A stretch of DNA of 64,000 bases from Larix kaempferi (GCA_027924585.1 BSBM01000877.1:6697501-6761500); one strand, 5' to 3'; shown: positions 44,454 through 58,059, counted from the stretch's first letter. Made by a program: numbers and translations. The notes: generated from the sequence alone by a model not told the origin.

Positions 44454-46272
44454 GACATACAATAAAATCGAGAATAGGGTTTGATGAGATGATTCGTGAA
44501 ACTGCTCGAGACATTTAGGTTTTTCTATTTGCTTTTATAGGACTTTGATATGCCTCGCATTCAATAACTACAACAAAGTAATGGCTTATAGTACGGAGTA
44601 GTTTTTTTAACCCTAAATTTATTTTTATTATTTTTATAATGTTTTTTAATTTTATATTAATAAATAATAATAATATTTTTAGAATTATTTAAATTTATTC
44701 AATAAAGCGGTTTTAAATTTTAGGGGGATCTTTTTCAACAATTTAATATTAAATTATTATAGTTTTATATTATAAATTTAAGATTAAATTATTATAGTAT
44801 TTTTATTATTAATTAGTTAAATTGGGTTGTGTATTTTTAAATATTAATTTTAATGGGTTTATTGTTAAGAACATGTGTTTCTTCCTAGTAGGTTATAGGT
44901 CAAAATCGAGAGGTGGGTAGAGTATGTACACCTGTGTAGACTTTAATATTAAATTGTTGTATAAAGGGGGGTCTATTTCCAACAAACAAGGGGGTTTCAT
45001 ACAACAAATTGGTTTCTAGTTTAGTTGTGACCTTAAAAATTCATTATTATTATTATAAACTATAATATCTTTTTTTCCCATGGAGTGTAGAATAGATGGT
45101 GAATGGGTGTATTGTTGAGGCACTCTTTGCATAAGGACATCCGTTTGAAACTCCATTACAAAAAACACAATTATAATATTTTTAATTTATGTAGAGTTTT
45201 GAATTTATCACTAGTTTCTATTTTTGAATTATTTAACTTCATCTATATTAATTATGATTTATTATTTAAAATATGGGTCATTTTAAATGGGAACATTTCC
45301 TACCACAATTGATGAAGAAGTTTTGTCCTAAAAGGGTTGAGTTTGTCCACTTATTAACCTGCTCATTTTGATGGGGTTTACTTATGGTATGATTACTAAC
45401 ATGATTCTCACATTTTCTAGAATTTTAAATATTTTTGTTTGTCCATATTAGTTAGAGGATACTTTAGTGGATGAATTTCACATATGGATAGAGAGTAGAT
45501 GAATGATTGAATTAGAGTTTTGTAGGTGTCGAAAATGCAAGAGGAAATTGTAGATGATTTTGCAAACTCTTTGAAGGTTGATCCATCTTCACCATAAGAC
45601 CATTATTGGGTAGGACACTAGGGGAAGAATATGAGGCTAGGCCTCTATGGGACTTATGGGTGAATTGGGGAACACTCACAAGGTTTTCCCATATCCTAGG
45701 AAAAACACATTATGAGAAAATAAAATAAATATTGGTGTAAGTGATAGGTTTGTGAGATGTCCTACGACAAAAATAAATACATGGTTTGGACAAGAGGTTG
45801 GAAATGCTTTTAGCAAGGAAAATATTAAATCATATGCTTTCCTGATTAGCCTTTTAGTGTCTCGTATAGAGGTAGTCGGTGAAGTATCGCTCATAGAAAA
45901 ACAATTTCACCAACATATATGCTATTCCTAAACCCTTATATATAAAGTTGTAGAAAGAAGATGGAAACCCTAGGGAAGGCCTAGCTTGGGTTAGTGACCT
46001 AGAAGGGATTGGAGGTTATGAAAATAATACACGAGCTGGTCTAGGAAGAAGAATCACAAGCGGTGTTTAGTGAAAGAGAATATATTACCTAAAGAAAGCC
46101 GAAGAAAGAGAGGGAAAAAAATTTAAGCACAAAAACTAAAGTTAAGTTAGTTTTGGGTAGCAACATAAAGATAAAACGGGTGGTGGAGTTAACAAATCAA
46201 GCTTTTTCATGGTGGAGTTTTGTTAGGGAGATATAAAAAAATAATTTAGGGGAATGGGTAGAATTGAAGTGG

Positions 46273-47003
46273 AAACCTGTTGGAACATTTAAAAACCCAT
46301 TAATACTTAGGATATATTTTACTAGTCACCTAGATTAATTTTCTAAGTTTTGACAAGCTAAATAGGGCCAGTTTTGTCTTTTAGTGCACCACTTGCTATC
46401 CTACGTCACAAAAAAGAATTTGGACAAATTCTGGATAAGATTTCCTTGGATTCTGTTTGATTTTATTCCATTCCTGAATTTGAAAGACGCTTTCCTGATT
46501 TAGACAGTTGTATCCTGTTTTTTTCTATTTTCTAGTGTATAAGGAAAAGCTAGTTGACTTGGAAACTCTTACCACTTGACCAATTCGACCTACACATCAT
46601 ATATTCTCTTCTAAAGTCATCAATACATTCCATTTACCTCACTCATGAGCTTCCATACCATACTTTCCAAATTCGTGAGCCTCTAGCACAGTTTTGGAAA
46701 TTACTTTTGCCACCTAGGGGGTTTTTATGTTTTTATAAAGCCTTACTTTTTGTGCTTTACAACTTGCCTTTAAGGCATTCTATTTTCTCTCTTGATATGT
46801 ACTATATATTGTATTCATATTGAGTAATAATACATGAGATAATATTTCCATCAATTGAGTTCCTTCTCTTGTGTTTTGTTTAAGCATTTCTTCTTATTCT
46901 TGCATATCTTTGAATAATTCTTGTGAGGACTTCTTTGATTCAAGATTCTTGGCTATTAGAATTCTTTCATGGTATTCAACCTATATAGAATTCTCACAAA
47001 ACC
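46273..47003 (+). repeat. Solo LTR in unit 2
   Basis: The same element as in unit 1, with the same AAACC duplication; LTR 46278-46998 (721 bp). It has a segment of about 67 bp near 46745-46812 that unit 1 lacks, probably deleted from unit 1. Confidence 0.75.
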
Positions 47004-47059
47004 ACTACTAGGTTATATCCTAAAATTTCATCTCCAACTAAGGGGTTGGATAGCCTTTA

Positions 47060-48145
47060 TTTTATAATCCGAAAAAAGATGCAAGCCAAATAGTTGGGTC
47101 AAGAAAGATGTGGGGTTTTATCTTAACCTTGAAAATATGGTCTTATTGTTTTGATCCCTAAAAAAATTAATCTTCAATCTAGACTATATAAGCCAAATTG
47201 ACCAAAGTGACTTTAGGATTTTGGTCCTTGGACATCTTCAAAGCCATAGGAAATAGCCCAAGGAATTTTGTGGATGATTGCTATCAAAGTATAAAGTATC
47301 AAGCAATAGCTTGCATCCTAGTAGAAGTGAGTTTGAATGAGGTTTGACCAAGGACATTGAAATTGAGGTTCAAAATATGTAGTATACACAATACTTAGAC
47401 TATGTGGAAATTCCCTTTCAATGCTATAGGTGTCATATATATGGTCACGTAGCCAATAAACATGATCTTAATTTTACGATGAAACAATGGAGAAGGAAAA
47501 TTTTCAAGAATTTATACCCTATGGGGAAATAGTCAACATGTAGACTAAATTTTTTGGGGGGAATGGTAGTGGGAGGAAATGTGGAGGGAAACTTGATATC
47601 GAAGGAAAATCCATTAAGTTTCAAAAAATCAAAAGAAGTACCTTCAAGGGAGAAGATCATGTTAGGAAGATAAATGGAATGCATGATTGAAGCAATCACA
47701 AAAAGAAATAGGAAATGGATGAATGCAAGCCTAAGAAATAGATAATGTTGATAGATCCATTTGTGGTTTATCCACTTCAATGTCCTAGTAATTCAAACAA
47801 TTTTCTTTCATGATCTATGAATATTAAAGAGAATTTAGATACCATATTTCCTAACCAGTTGTCAAAGTTGGTTGTCTATAAGGGCTTGTATTTTTAAGAT
47901 TGTAGGAAATGGGTCATTCTTAAAGGATGTTTGTGTCAAGTTTTATCTTTTCTAGAAGTTCAAGGGGGGCCTGTTATGATACTAGGGTGTTAGATAGACC
48001 TATGGACAATAAGGAGAACATAAAGGGAGTTTTATCATCAAACCCTCACATCATTGTGGAGGCCTTTACAACTCATATAATCCTAGATGCAAATTGAGAT
48101 CTAAACAATTTTTTATGGTTTTGAATGAAATAGGTATTGAAGGAG
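47060..48145 (+). pseudogene. Decayed LINE ORF1 in unit 2
   Basis: The same remnant as in unit 1 (zinc-knuckle region near 47425). It is cut at 48145 by copia-2, and 82 bp of the unit are missing at the insertion. Confidence 0.55.
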
Positions 48146-51100
48146 GAAAATAGTATGGGAGCAACTTGACAAACATTTTGGCAAGCAGGACGAGCTTAGA
48201 GCCTTTCAATTGGAAAATGAATTGATTGCTCTTAGTCCTGAGAATTTCGAGACTATCAATGAGTTTTTCACAAGATTCAAGCATTCGGCTTTGCAATTGA
48301 AGAACAGTGGAGTTGTCAAAGAGGATAAACAATTGATCCTCTCCATTTTTTCAAAGCTTGGTAAAGAATTCTTGGTATTTGTCTCTACTTTCAATTCCAG
48401 TCGGCTAACTACCCCGAATTGGAAGATGCCTACCTTGAATGCCTTCATCGAGTCCATTACCAAAGAGCATGATAAGCTAATTCAAATGGGGTCCATAATT
48501 TCCAAAGATTCATCTCTCTTTGTTGGAGGATCCAAGAATTCGAATGGTAAAGAGAAGCCTAAATTCGAACCTTCCAAGCAAAGAGAGAAAATCAAACCAT
48601 CGGATGCACCATCCGGTTCAAGGAACGAGCAAAAGGGTAAAGAGTGTAAGAAAAAATCTAAATGTTCTTATTGCAACTGTGGCTTTCATCCTAAAAGTTC
48701 ATGCATGAATAAAAAAATTGATCAAATGGCCCTCCTTTTGGAAAATAATAACATAACTCTTCCCGATGGTGCACGGAAGAAGGATAGAAATGATGATCAT
48801 GAAAGAGGTCAAGCACTCATGGAAACTATTTCGAAACCCACCAATCTACTAATAGATTACGGTGCCTCAAATCATATGGCTACAAATATTGACTCCTTTT
48901 ATTCATTTGATCCAAACAGCGCCATCCCCATCCATTTGGGAGATGACTCAAAAATTTCATCAAAGGGTAAAGGTACCATCCATTTAGAGCATGACAGTTT
49001 TCAGAATATTCTTTATGTGCCTTCCTTGGCTTCGAATATTCTTTCTGTGTATCAAATGACACACAATGGTGCACCGAAGCAAGTTCTATTCAGCCCAAAC
49101 AAAGTTGAAATTTATAATATTGAAAGTGGAAAACTTATTGCAGTCAGAAAGGAAAATCATACTGCAAAATACTATGAGTTTTCACACTTTGTGCCGCTTG
49201 AAAAGCCCACTGCTCTTCTCACTCATGGCAATGAGGTTAGTAGGATTTTGCATGAAAGGTTTGGACACCTTAATTACAAGTATTTTCTATTGTTACAAAA
49301 CAAATCCATGGTTTATGGTCTTCCACACCTCCGTTCCTCGAAGGGAATTTGCCCAGGTTGCATCATTGGGAAGCACCCTGAGCACAAGTTCGACCGTGAC
49401 AAAGCTAGTAGAGCTTCTACTATTTTGGGTCTCATACATTCCAATATCAGTGGTACTCTGCCAAATATGTCCATGAATGGTTCAAGGTATGTTTTGACAT
49501 TCATTGATGACTTCTCCCGCTTTACTTGGGTCTTCTTTCTCAAACACAAATCAGAAGTGCTTGGAAAATTCAAGGACTTTAAGGCTTCTATTGAGACTAC
49601 CACTGAGAGAAAGATAAAAGATCTTAGATCTGATAATGGTGGAGAATATATCAAGACTGAGGTGCTGCAAATTTGTGTCGAAAGAGGAATTCAGATCCAA
49701 CATACAATTCCCTACACACCCCAACAAAATGGTGTAGCGGAAAGGAAGAATCGGTCACTGAAAGAGATGGCTACCTGTATGCTTGAGTCAAAAGGTTTGG
49801 CTGCAAATATTTGGGATGAAGCCATGAATGTTTCTGCATACATTCAGAACCGAGTTCCACATTCATCTATGAAAGGTAAAACTCCTTTCGAAGCATTCAC
49901 TGGTCACAAACCAGATGTGTCCAATTTGAGGGTTTTTGGTTCCACTGCATGGGCTAGAATTCTTTCTGAAAAGAGAAAAGATTTGGATCCACAAAGTATT
50001 GAATGCATCCTAATAGGATATGGAGAAGAATCAAAGGCATATAAACTCATGAATATCAGATCCAAAAATATATTCATAGATCGAAGTGTGAAGTTTGAAG
50101 AACCGCTTCAAGATCTGAAACTAGTATAGAAAAACACTGCCGATCCGCAGTCTCTACAAGAAGAAGTTTCAATAGAAGATGAAGAAAGCATTGGATTTGA
50201 TATCTCTGATATTTTATCAGACTTTGATGGACATGACATATCAGGTTTAGAATCCAACCATAATTATCCTCCTCAGTTACCAAAGTGGGCCCAAAACACT
50301 CTACAATCTACTGCTCCAAACATTGGAAATCCTGTTGATCCAAGGAGAACAAGAGCAGAATTTCAAAGAGCAGGTATGGCTCTTTATTTTTTTGATCCAT
50401 TATTATATAAGAAATTTTATTTGATTATTGGTTTAGATCCCAAATCATACTATCATGCCCACCGAGACGCAAGATGGAAAACCGCCATGGATGAAGAGTA
50501 CAGTTCTCTTCAAAAGAACAATACATGGGAGCTAGTTTCTCTTCCACCTGGAAGAAAATTAGTCCAATGTAAGTGGGTCTACCACATGAAGGTTACCGCT
50601 GATGGATCTATCAACAAATAGAAATCTAGGCTGGTGGAAAAAGGTTTCTCCCAAGTCCAAGGAATGGACTACACTGAGACTTTTTCACCGGTTGCAAAGA
50701 TGGATTCCATTCGCCTAGTTTTGGCCATTTCCACATCCAAGCACTGGGAAGTGCACCATATGGATGTGAAGAGTGATTTTCTACATGGAGATCTAGATGA
50801 AGAAGTTTATATGAAGCAGCCAGAAGGATACATATCAGATCCATAATTAGTTAACAGATCAAAGAAATATTTGTATGGATTGAAACAGGCCCCAAGAGCT
50901 TGGTATGCAAAGATGGACTCCTTCCTTCTTTCTCAGAATTTCAAAAGATGCAAATATGATCCGAATGTGTATCTACAGCAAGTTAAAGGTAATTTGTTGA
51001 TTGTTTTTCTTTATGTTGATGATCTTCTCATTACTAGTAGCTCTCTCCTTACAATCAACAAGCTAAAAACTGCTTTAAATCTAGCTTTTGACATGAGCGA

Positions 51101-51971
51101 TTTGGGCTTGCTAAAGCAATTTTTGGGCTTGGAGATAACTCAAAAATTTGATGGGATAACATTATATCAGCAAAATTATGCTTCAAACCTTCTATTGAAG
51201 TTTAATATGGCAGAATATAAGGCAGATCCGTTCCCATTCCTCTCAGTAATTAGTCTTGAGGAGGGAAATTCTACATTGCTTGCAGATTGCACTATGTATT
51301 GACAGTTGATTGGTTCACTACTCTACTTGACACACTCAAGGCCTGATATTTCTTATGCCGTGAGTGCCATATCAAGGTATATGAAGCAGCCCCATGAGCT
51401 TCATTGGCGGGCAGCCAAAAGGATCTTGCAATATGTGCAAGGTATGAGACATTTTGGCATACACTATGCTGCAGATTTTGAGCTAGATTTCATTGGTTTC
51501 ACTGATTCAGATTGGGCGGGTGATAGCATTTATCAGAAATACACTTCTGGATATGTTTTCATGATTTCCCATGGTCCTATTTGCTGGTCAAGCAAAAAGT
51601 AGGCATCCATTGCACTTTCTTCAGCAGAGGCAGAGTATCGAGGGGCAGTCAATGCCTGCATTGAGGCAGTTTGGTTCTAGGGTATTTTTTTCGAGTTTGA
51701 TTTTGGTAGCACTAATTCAACTGTCATATTTTGTGACAATCGAAGTGCTATTAAGATCTCCAGAGATTCAGTTCAGCGGAAGAGGACCAAGCACATTGAG
51801 ATTCACATGCACTACATCCGAGAGCTTGTGCATGATCGCACTATCATTTTGCAATATTACCCTATTGATGAGCAAATTGCAAACATATTCACCAAGAGCT
51901 TCACTGAGAAGAAGTTCTCTTACCTCCATTCACTGTTGGGTGTGAGTTCCATCATGGTGGAGACAAATTAG
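48146..51971 (+). pseudogene. copia-2 gag-pol polyprotein, 5' truncated
   Basis: One frame (start missing) with stops at 50127 (TAG), 50619 (TAG), 50844 (TAA), 51300 (TGA), 51600 and 51678 (TAG) and the end at 51969. Gag ends in a CCHC knuckle (CSYCNCGFHPKSSC). The protease box reads IDYGASNHM (Ser changed to Tyr after Asp 48855). Integrase has Asn at 49443 in place of the first Asp, then RSDNGGEY and [31 protein letters not shown], and an intact YVDDLL near 51013. RNase H: SSAEAEYRGA, KRTKHIEIHMHYI, IANIFTKSFTEKKF. Not functional. Confidence 0.93.
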
Positions 51972-52142
51972 ATCCATTTTATGTTTAGCTTGAGGGGGGG
52001 CTTTCTTCCCACTGGGTTTTCCCTCTTTCCTCACTTAGCTTATTTTCAGCATTTTTGGATTATTGTATTGGGGTGACCTTTGGTCTTAGTAACCAAGGCC
52101 CTACATTTTATTTTTTACAGCATAGTATAGCTTGAGTGGGGG
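51972..52142 (+). other. copia-2 3' tail and polypurine tract
   Basis: GGGTTTTCCCTCTTTCCTC and a terminal GAGTGGGGGC lie ahead of the LTR. The same tail type is found on the minus strand in the M segments (20691-26345). Confidence 0.6.
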
Positions 52143-52841
52143 CGTTAGGATATCTCATCATTCAGTTATGTACTTTGCATGCATGCATGCATCTGAATGC
52201 ATCCCAGTCACTAGTTTGATGCCTCCAGCACCTAGTCCCTAGTCTTCCAGCACCCGGGAGCTTCCTTCCACTCATTTTTAGCCCTCCTAGTGCTTAGTGC
52301 ACCCAACATGCACATACCACTTGAGAGGGGTTCCTTTGCTCACCTACCACTCCAGTTCACTTCAGTTAGCTAGTTGTCTTTCCTTGACTTGAGGCTAGAC
52401 TAACTCATAAATAATGTTATCACTCCGATGGACCTCCAGTGAGACTAGGCTGCCTATTATAACTCCAGTTAGCTCCTCATGTGCCCTCCACTGAGCCTCC
52501 TTCCCTACATTAGTTCCATATCCATCAATTACACTTATTACACTCAGTTAGACTCAGTTTGACACCTAGTTGACAGTTACTTGTGCATTGATGACCACCA
52601 CTGATTGATGATGAGGACTTCTAGTTGGAGCCAAGATATTCCATGCAGTATATTCGAATGAACTCCTTGGCTAATTCGAATTTCTCACTCATTGTGACCG
52701 TATTGTATGTAATTCTACTATTCTAAGTTATAGAGCACTGATGCATCTCTCTTGCACAGTTTTTACTCCAATTTGTTTTGCATCACTGTGATTGATTTAC
52801 TTGTTCAATAGATCTGCTGTGACTAATTTTACAAGCAAAAG
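52143..52841 (+). repeat. copia-2 3' LTR (approximate)
   Basis: Begins (C)GTTAGGATATCTC after the polypurine tract; TG has probably mutated to CG. The right edge is set by the resumption of unit-2 sequence at 52842. A GCATGCATGCATGCAT run lies near 52176. Confidence 0.55.
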
Positions 52842-52924
52842 ATTGTTGTCGCCCTATTTTTCCTAAGCATTGGCGTAAATACATGACCAACAAAAGATAA
52901 ATCCATAAATGATAAATCAAAGTA

Positions 52925-55259
52925 TATGGATTTGTTCATCCACCTTATGTACTACTAGCATTTTTGACTCCCGGATTGTTTTCTCTGGAACTAATCAGGA
53001 AAAAATTAAGGGTAGAGATTCAATTTTCTAGATCATAAAAAATATTTTGATATTAGATTTCCATGGGTTGTAGGCCCATTTATCATCAATAACAAATCTT
53101 CCCTCCTAGCAGTTGAGTGTGCGTTAAGAGAAATGGGATTTCAAACAAAAGCTGCCATAAACTATGAACCTCATCACATTATTTCTGACAGAAGGTAAGA
53201 CAACAAAAGAAAAGCATTTGAACACTTTGAACTTGCAGGTCTATCACAGAATGCAAATTGGTTGGAATATCCCCATAAGTTTCAGAAGGATGTAGATATG
53301 CATGAAGTCTCCACTTCTTTTGTACAGAAAGCCACATCACCACAACATGGCACCTCCAGCTTGATCCCAACAGTTGGATCAATTACACCCCTAGCCAACT
53401 GCTCTGAAAAATCCCAAAAACTGGAAGCCTTTGATGCCATGGACATAGAGGATGAAGACACAGAAAGAGCCCCAAACAGAAAAAAAAGTGGAAGAGGCAG
53501 GACAATAGCTTGTATAGGTGATAAGTGATAAAGGTAAGAAGAAGTAGGTAAAGGTAAAAAGACTGGACTTTGAAATTAAAGAGTATGTATTTGACAGAGT
53601 AGCCATGGAGTCAACTGCACAAGTAAAAAGTAGATCATAATTATTGGATGAATACAAAGAGAATAAAGATATAGCTTCAGAAGAGTCAAAATTGTATGCA
53701 GAAGTTAGACAGATCTCCAACAAGGATGTATCCCTAGTCACTGCCAGGAGCCATTCTCAGAACACTTTGAACTTGGCCATAGAAACCAAGAATAAGGCCA
53801 CTGAAGCGAACATGAACCTAGAGGACATTCCCATTTTTGATATGATACACATGCATAAGGAAACTAAAGACATTATTTATGCCAAATTGTTAAAAGCTGC
53901 ATTAGAACTGTCTAAATTACAGTCCAGAAAGAATAATATTGAGAATCAGCTTAGACAGGAAAAGGTGGAAAATAAAACTCATAAAGCACAAATCAAGAAA
54001 TTGTAGACAGAATTGTTGGCTACTGAGAGCCAAGCAGATAAAAGTGCAGCATACAAAATCTGTCGAATGAGAAGGAGAATACTATTCAAACACTAAAGAA
54101 GAAACTGAAGATTCCTTCCACCCAATTGATAGAAGCATCTGAGCTGACAGATCTTGAGAAGAAAAAAGAAGATCTGAAAAGTGAATTAATAGACTGTAAA
54201 GCCAAATTATTGAAATTTGAAGAAAAAGAAAAGCAATGGCAAAAAGATATGTCTCTTATAGTGGAAAGCGAGAAGAATCTAAAATCTAAGTTTGAAGATT
54301 TGGAGAATAAATTGCAAGAGAAAAGTAAAGAGTTGGAGAGTATGATCACCACTTCTTCCATTGAATCTGGTGGTTTCTCCATTGTTCAAGCTATGGCACA
54401 GGTAACTCTGAAAGACTTAGAGCTAGAAAAGTTGCAAAAACATAATACAAATCTGGAAAGTAGAGTTTCAAAAGAAGAACAAGAGAGAAAGAATTGGGAA
54501 GCTAAATACCAAGAGTTACAGGTTAAAAATGATGAATTGATGAAGCAGTTTACAGGTCAATCATCATTGCAGGAAGAAAAACAGGTAATTTCAGATGATA
54601 TTATTGCAGAAGCAAACAAATTAAGACCCTATCTTGATTTTATTTTAGACAAAGAGGCTGTAATTAAATTGGCCAAACAAAGTGTGACAGCAGTAAAAGA
54701 AAAGTTGAATAAGAATCCCATTGAATGTGTTGAGAATGCCATAGAGTTTTTAAATGGGTTAACTGAGGATGAATTGAAAGAAGCAAACATAAAATACAGG
54801 TTATCTACCATAATTTGGGCCAGGAAAGTGGTAAGTAAGCATCAACAGTTAGATACAATTCAAGCTAAGATAGATATTGTGACACATCAACTGAAGCTCT
54901 TTCAAGACATCATGGATCCTTTGTTTAAGAAAGAACTTCCATTCTTTTGGGAAGAAAACAGTGCTATGTTCACACAAAAGGAGTATCTAGACGGGTCAAT
55001 GGAATGCAGATTGGATTATGCAAACTTTGCTGACATGAACCAATCACTATCTGGAAAAATAGTTGTGGACAAGCTAGCAAAGGAGTTTGAGTTGGTATTG
55101 GTTTTCAAAGAGGCATGTGCACATTTACATAATTATTCATACAGAGATCATGTAGAATTGCCTGTACTGCTCAAGGAGACGGCCACTTCAGACCTACCAG
55201 CAGGCCAATGGAAGATCATAGAAAAATATCGGAGATCAAAGTACACGTTGCATGCATGA
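52925..55259 (+). pseudogene. Coiled-coil gene family, unit 2, unknown function
   Basis: Most of the gene is here. N-terminal FVHPPYVL... part (shifted by a 2-bp loss near 53022), EVSTSFVQKATSP, AMDIEDEDTERAPN (to 53528), then another frame from 53529 with TAG and TAA stops (53553, 53637) to 54006. An open frame of 377 codons at 54126-55259 is mostly coiled coil for the first 150-190 residues (LEKKKEDLKSELIDCKAKLL; NLKSKFEDLENKLQEKSKEL). It ends with a globular-looking part (LPFFWEENSAMFTQKEYL). I do not recognise the family. An AATAAA at about 55497 may be its polyadenylation signal. It is transcribed on plus if at all. Confidence 0.65.
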
Positions 55260-56150
55260 ATATTTCGAAGATCATGGAGATTTATTGTTGAAGAATTTGT
55301 TATCTAGGCCTTTAGTTGTTTTTCAAAGCAGTTACTAGTTAATAAATTCTGAATGACACATGTGAAGGAAGTTGTCCTTATTTTTAGCAGTTTGTTTTAA
55401 TTCGGCTCATGGAGAAATTGTATAAGTACTAATGAATACGATGAAAGAAGGGTTGGAACCCATGATACTTGAATTTTGTATTTTGAAAACTATCTTTAAT
55501 AAAATTGCAGAGCCAAGCAAGTTGTTTTATCAGATATTCTTGTGTTCTTTACTTTATAGTCTATACCTTCTTCTCCTCATGTGAATGTTTTCCCTGCTAT
55601 CTATTCCATATTGTTATCTTTCATGTTTTGATAAGTGTAAAATTGAAGCATAATTCATAGATTTATGCTGTGTTTCTTTAATTCCAAGCATCCACAAACT
55701 TTTTCTACTAAAGTTAGTACAAAATTCATCTTATGATGCTCTGTGTTAATGGACTGTTCTTACTTTCTTCTTTACCACCAGACAAATAGCATTTTGACTG
55801 TAAACGAGTGAGAACCCTACCTATGTTTAGAATTTCTTTGCAAAGCATTTCCATTTACCATCATATGTATTTTGACTCCATTGCCCAATGAATGCTTACC
55901 TTGTTTCAACCAAACAATAACAATCCATTTTTATTTCTTGTTCATATATCTAGCCCTGTTAAAACAATCATTGAGAGATCCCTCTCTAGAAAGAAAGAGG
56001 ACAAATTTCTTTTCTAAATCTTGGTTTTGTGGTTAAATTGAGATGACCTTCTCACAACCCGAGGTACATTTTGAGTGCTAACAATCCTTAAGAAGATAGG
56101 AAGACTAGATCGCAGTTTAACAATGCATTGTCTTCTTGTGATTCAAATAT
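55260..56150 (+). other. 3' flank of the coiled-coil gene; nothing else recognised
   Basis: A+T-rich. An AATAAA lies at about 55497. No ORF or repeat supported up to the start of copia-3. Confidence 0.4.
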
Positions 56151-56159
56151 TCACGGGAG

Positions 56160-57886
56160 GTGTTTTCTCATGGTTGGATCTGATCCACAGTCATATGAAG
56201 AAGTATCACATTACCTAACATGGCAATAAACCATGCAAGAATAGATGAAGTCTATCCATGACAATGAAACTTGGGAGTTGGTCCTTCTTCTTTCCAAGAG
56301 GAAGCTATTGCAATGAAAGTGGGTGTATAGGACCAAAATGGCTACTGATTGTTATGATGTGAAGTATAAGGATAGATTGGTTGCTAAGTGATTGTCTCAA
56401 ATCCATGGAGTGGACTACACAGAAACATTCGCACCTATTGCAAATATGGACTCAATCAGGCTAGTTTTGGCCATTGCAGCATCCAAGCGATGGGAGGTTC
56501 ATCACATGGATGTGAAGAGTGATTTTCTTCATGGTGATATTCATGAGGAGATCTATATGAATAATCCTGAAGTTTTCATTCATGATCCTTCACTTTTTTT
56601 CATGTTGAAGAAGTACCTCTATGGTCTCAAGCAATCTCCTAGAGCTTGGTATGCCAAGATGGACAATTGTTTGTTATCACAAGATTTTGAGAGATGCAAA
56701 TCTGATCCAAATATTTACATGCAGAATATTAGTGACTTTATTTTGATCATTGTACTGTATGTTGATGACCTCTTGATCACTGGTAGTTTCATTGAAGAAC
56801 CAGGATAAATTAAAGCTTCATTACATAGTGCATTTTCCATGTTAGATCTAGGATTGTGGAAACAATTTCTTGGTTTGGAGATTGATCAATCTGATGAAGG
56901 GATCACAGTTTCCCAGGAAAAGTATGTTTCAGATATGCTACAAAATTTAAAAATGGATGAATGTAAGGCTGCTAAGTTTCCCTTCCTTTCATGGGTAAAG
57001 CTTCATGATTGGGGTTCCTCAGCATTGGTGGATAGTTCATTATATAGACAACTAGTTGGGATCTTGTTGTATCTCACTCACTCTTGACCAGATTTGGCTT
57101 ATGTAGTAGGTGTTATTGCAAGGTACATGAAAAAGCCTCATGAGATCCATTGGAAGGATTCCAAAAGGATCTTGCATTATGTGCAAGGAACCAAGCAGTT
57201 TGGGATACACTATATGGTTGGCTCATCACTTGAACTAGTTGGTTTTACTTATTCAAATTGAGATGGAGATAGAACTGATTGGAAGTCCACTTCTAGTTAT
57301 GTATTTATTCTTGCGCATGGTCTCATTTTATTTTCTAGTAAGAAGCAACACACTTTTCCTTATCATCAACTGAGGCTGAATACTATTCAGTGGAGCAATG
57401 AATGCAACTACACAATGTGTGTGGTTGAAAGGTATTCTTGGGGAATTTGGATTTGCATTTGATTCACTCACAGTAATTAGGTGTGATAATCAAATGAAAT
57501 CAAGATATCCGCTGATCATATTGACAGAGGACCAATAAAATAGAGATACACATGCACTACATTAGAGGCTGGTGCATGACCATATTATTTCCTTGTAGTA
57601 TTGCCCATTTGTTGAGCAAACTGCTGATATATTCACCAAGAGTTTCACTGAGAAGGTCTTCACCTACCTTATATCACTCCTTGGGGTGGGTGATGCATGG
57701 TGAAGACTGGTATATTTTCCATATTTTGTTTCATGTCCATTTGAGAGGGGAGGTTTTATTTTCCATGTGTTTTTTCTCCTTACCTTGGTTACATGGACTA
57801 ATAAAAATGGTAAGAGGTGACTTGAGCCTTAGTTTCCAAGGCCTCATTTTATTTTGGCTACATAAGTATAGCTTAATGGGGGGGGG
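56160..57886 (+). pseudogene. copia-3: RT and RNase H remnant with tail
   Basis: RT blocks [52 protein letters not shown] and YVDDLLITG (near 56760) lie in frames at 56392-56808 and 56839-57087. Weaker RNase H blocks follow to about 57700 (EIHWKDSKRILHYVQGT; IFTKSFTEK). Gag, protease and integrase are absent. The tail ends in a G-run (57879-57886). Close to copia-2 in sequence. Confidence 0.85.
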
Positions 57887-58050
57887 TGTTGTTCGCACAA
57901 CATATCCCATTTTCTAATGAAAATGGGAGCCCCATTTTAAGGTTGATTTAGTTAATTTAGATGCGTATTCCCTTTATTATGATAGTCCAAGAGTTTCAAT
58001 AAATTATTTTGGTCAATTATCATTTTCTTCTGACATAAAACATTTGATTG
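57887..58050 (+). repeat. Start of the copia-3 3' LTR (right edge unknown)
   Basis: TGTTGTTCGCACAAC follows the G-run polypurine tract. The end cannot be placed. Confidence 0.4.
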
Positions 58051-58059
58051 AAAACCATT

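Larger units (their letters stand above)
48146..52841 (+). mobile_element. copia-2: 5'-truncated Ty1/copia element
   Basis: It starts inside gag with no 5' LTR and runs through pol to a 3' LTR. Compared with unit 1, 82 bp of the target (35179-35260) are missing and no target duplication is seen, so it entered through break repair or was later trimmed. It is of a different family from copia-1 and close to copia-3. Confidence 0.85.
44464..54794. repeat. Tandem segmental duplication, unit 2
   Basis: It begins with the same F-box 5' UTR sequence and ends at AACATAAAA (54794), after which the coiled-coil gene runs on in unique sequence. So the right-hand copy keeps the complete gene end and the left-hand unit is cut. 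Copia-2 is inserted here and copia-1 is absent. Confidence 0.88.
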
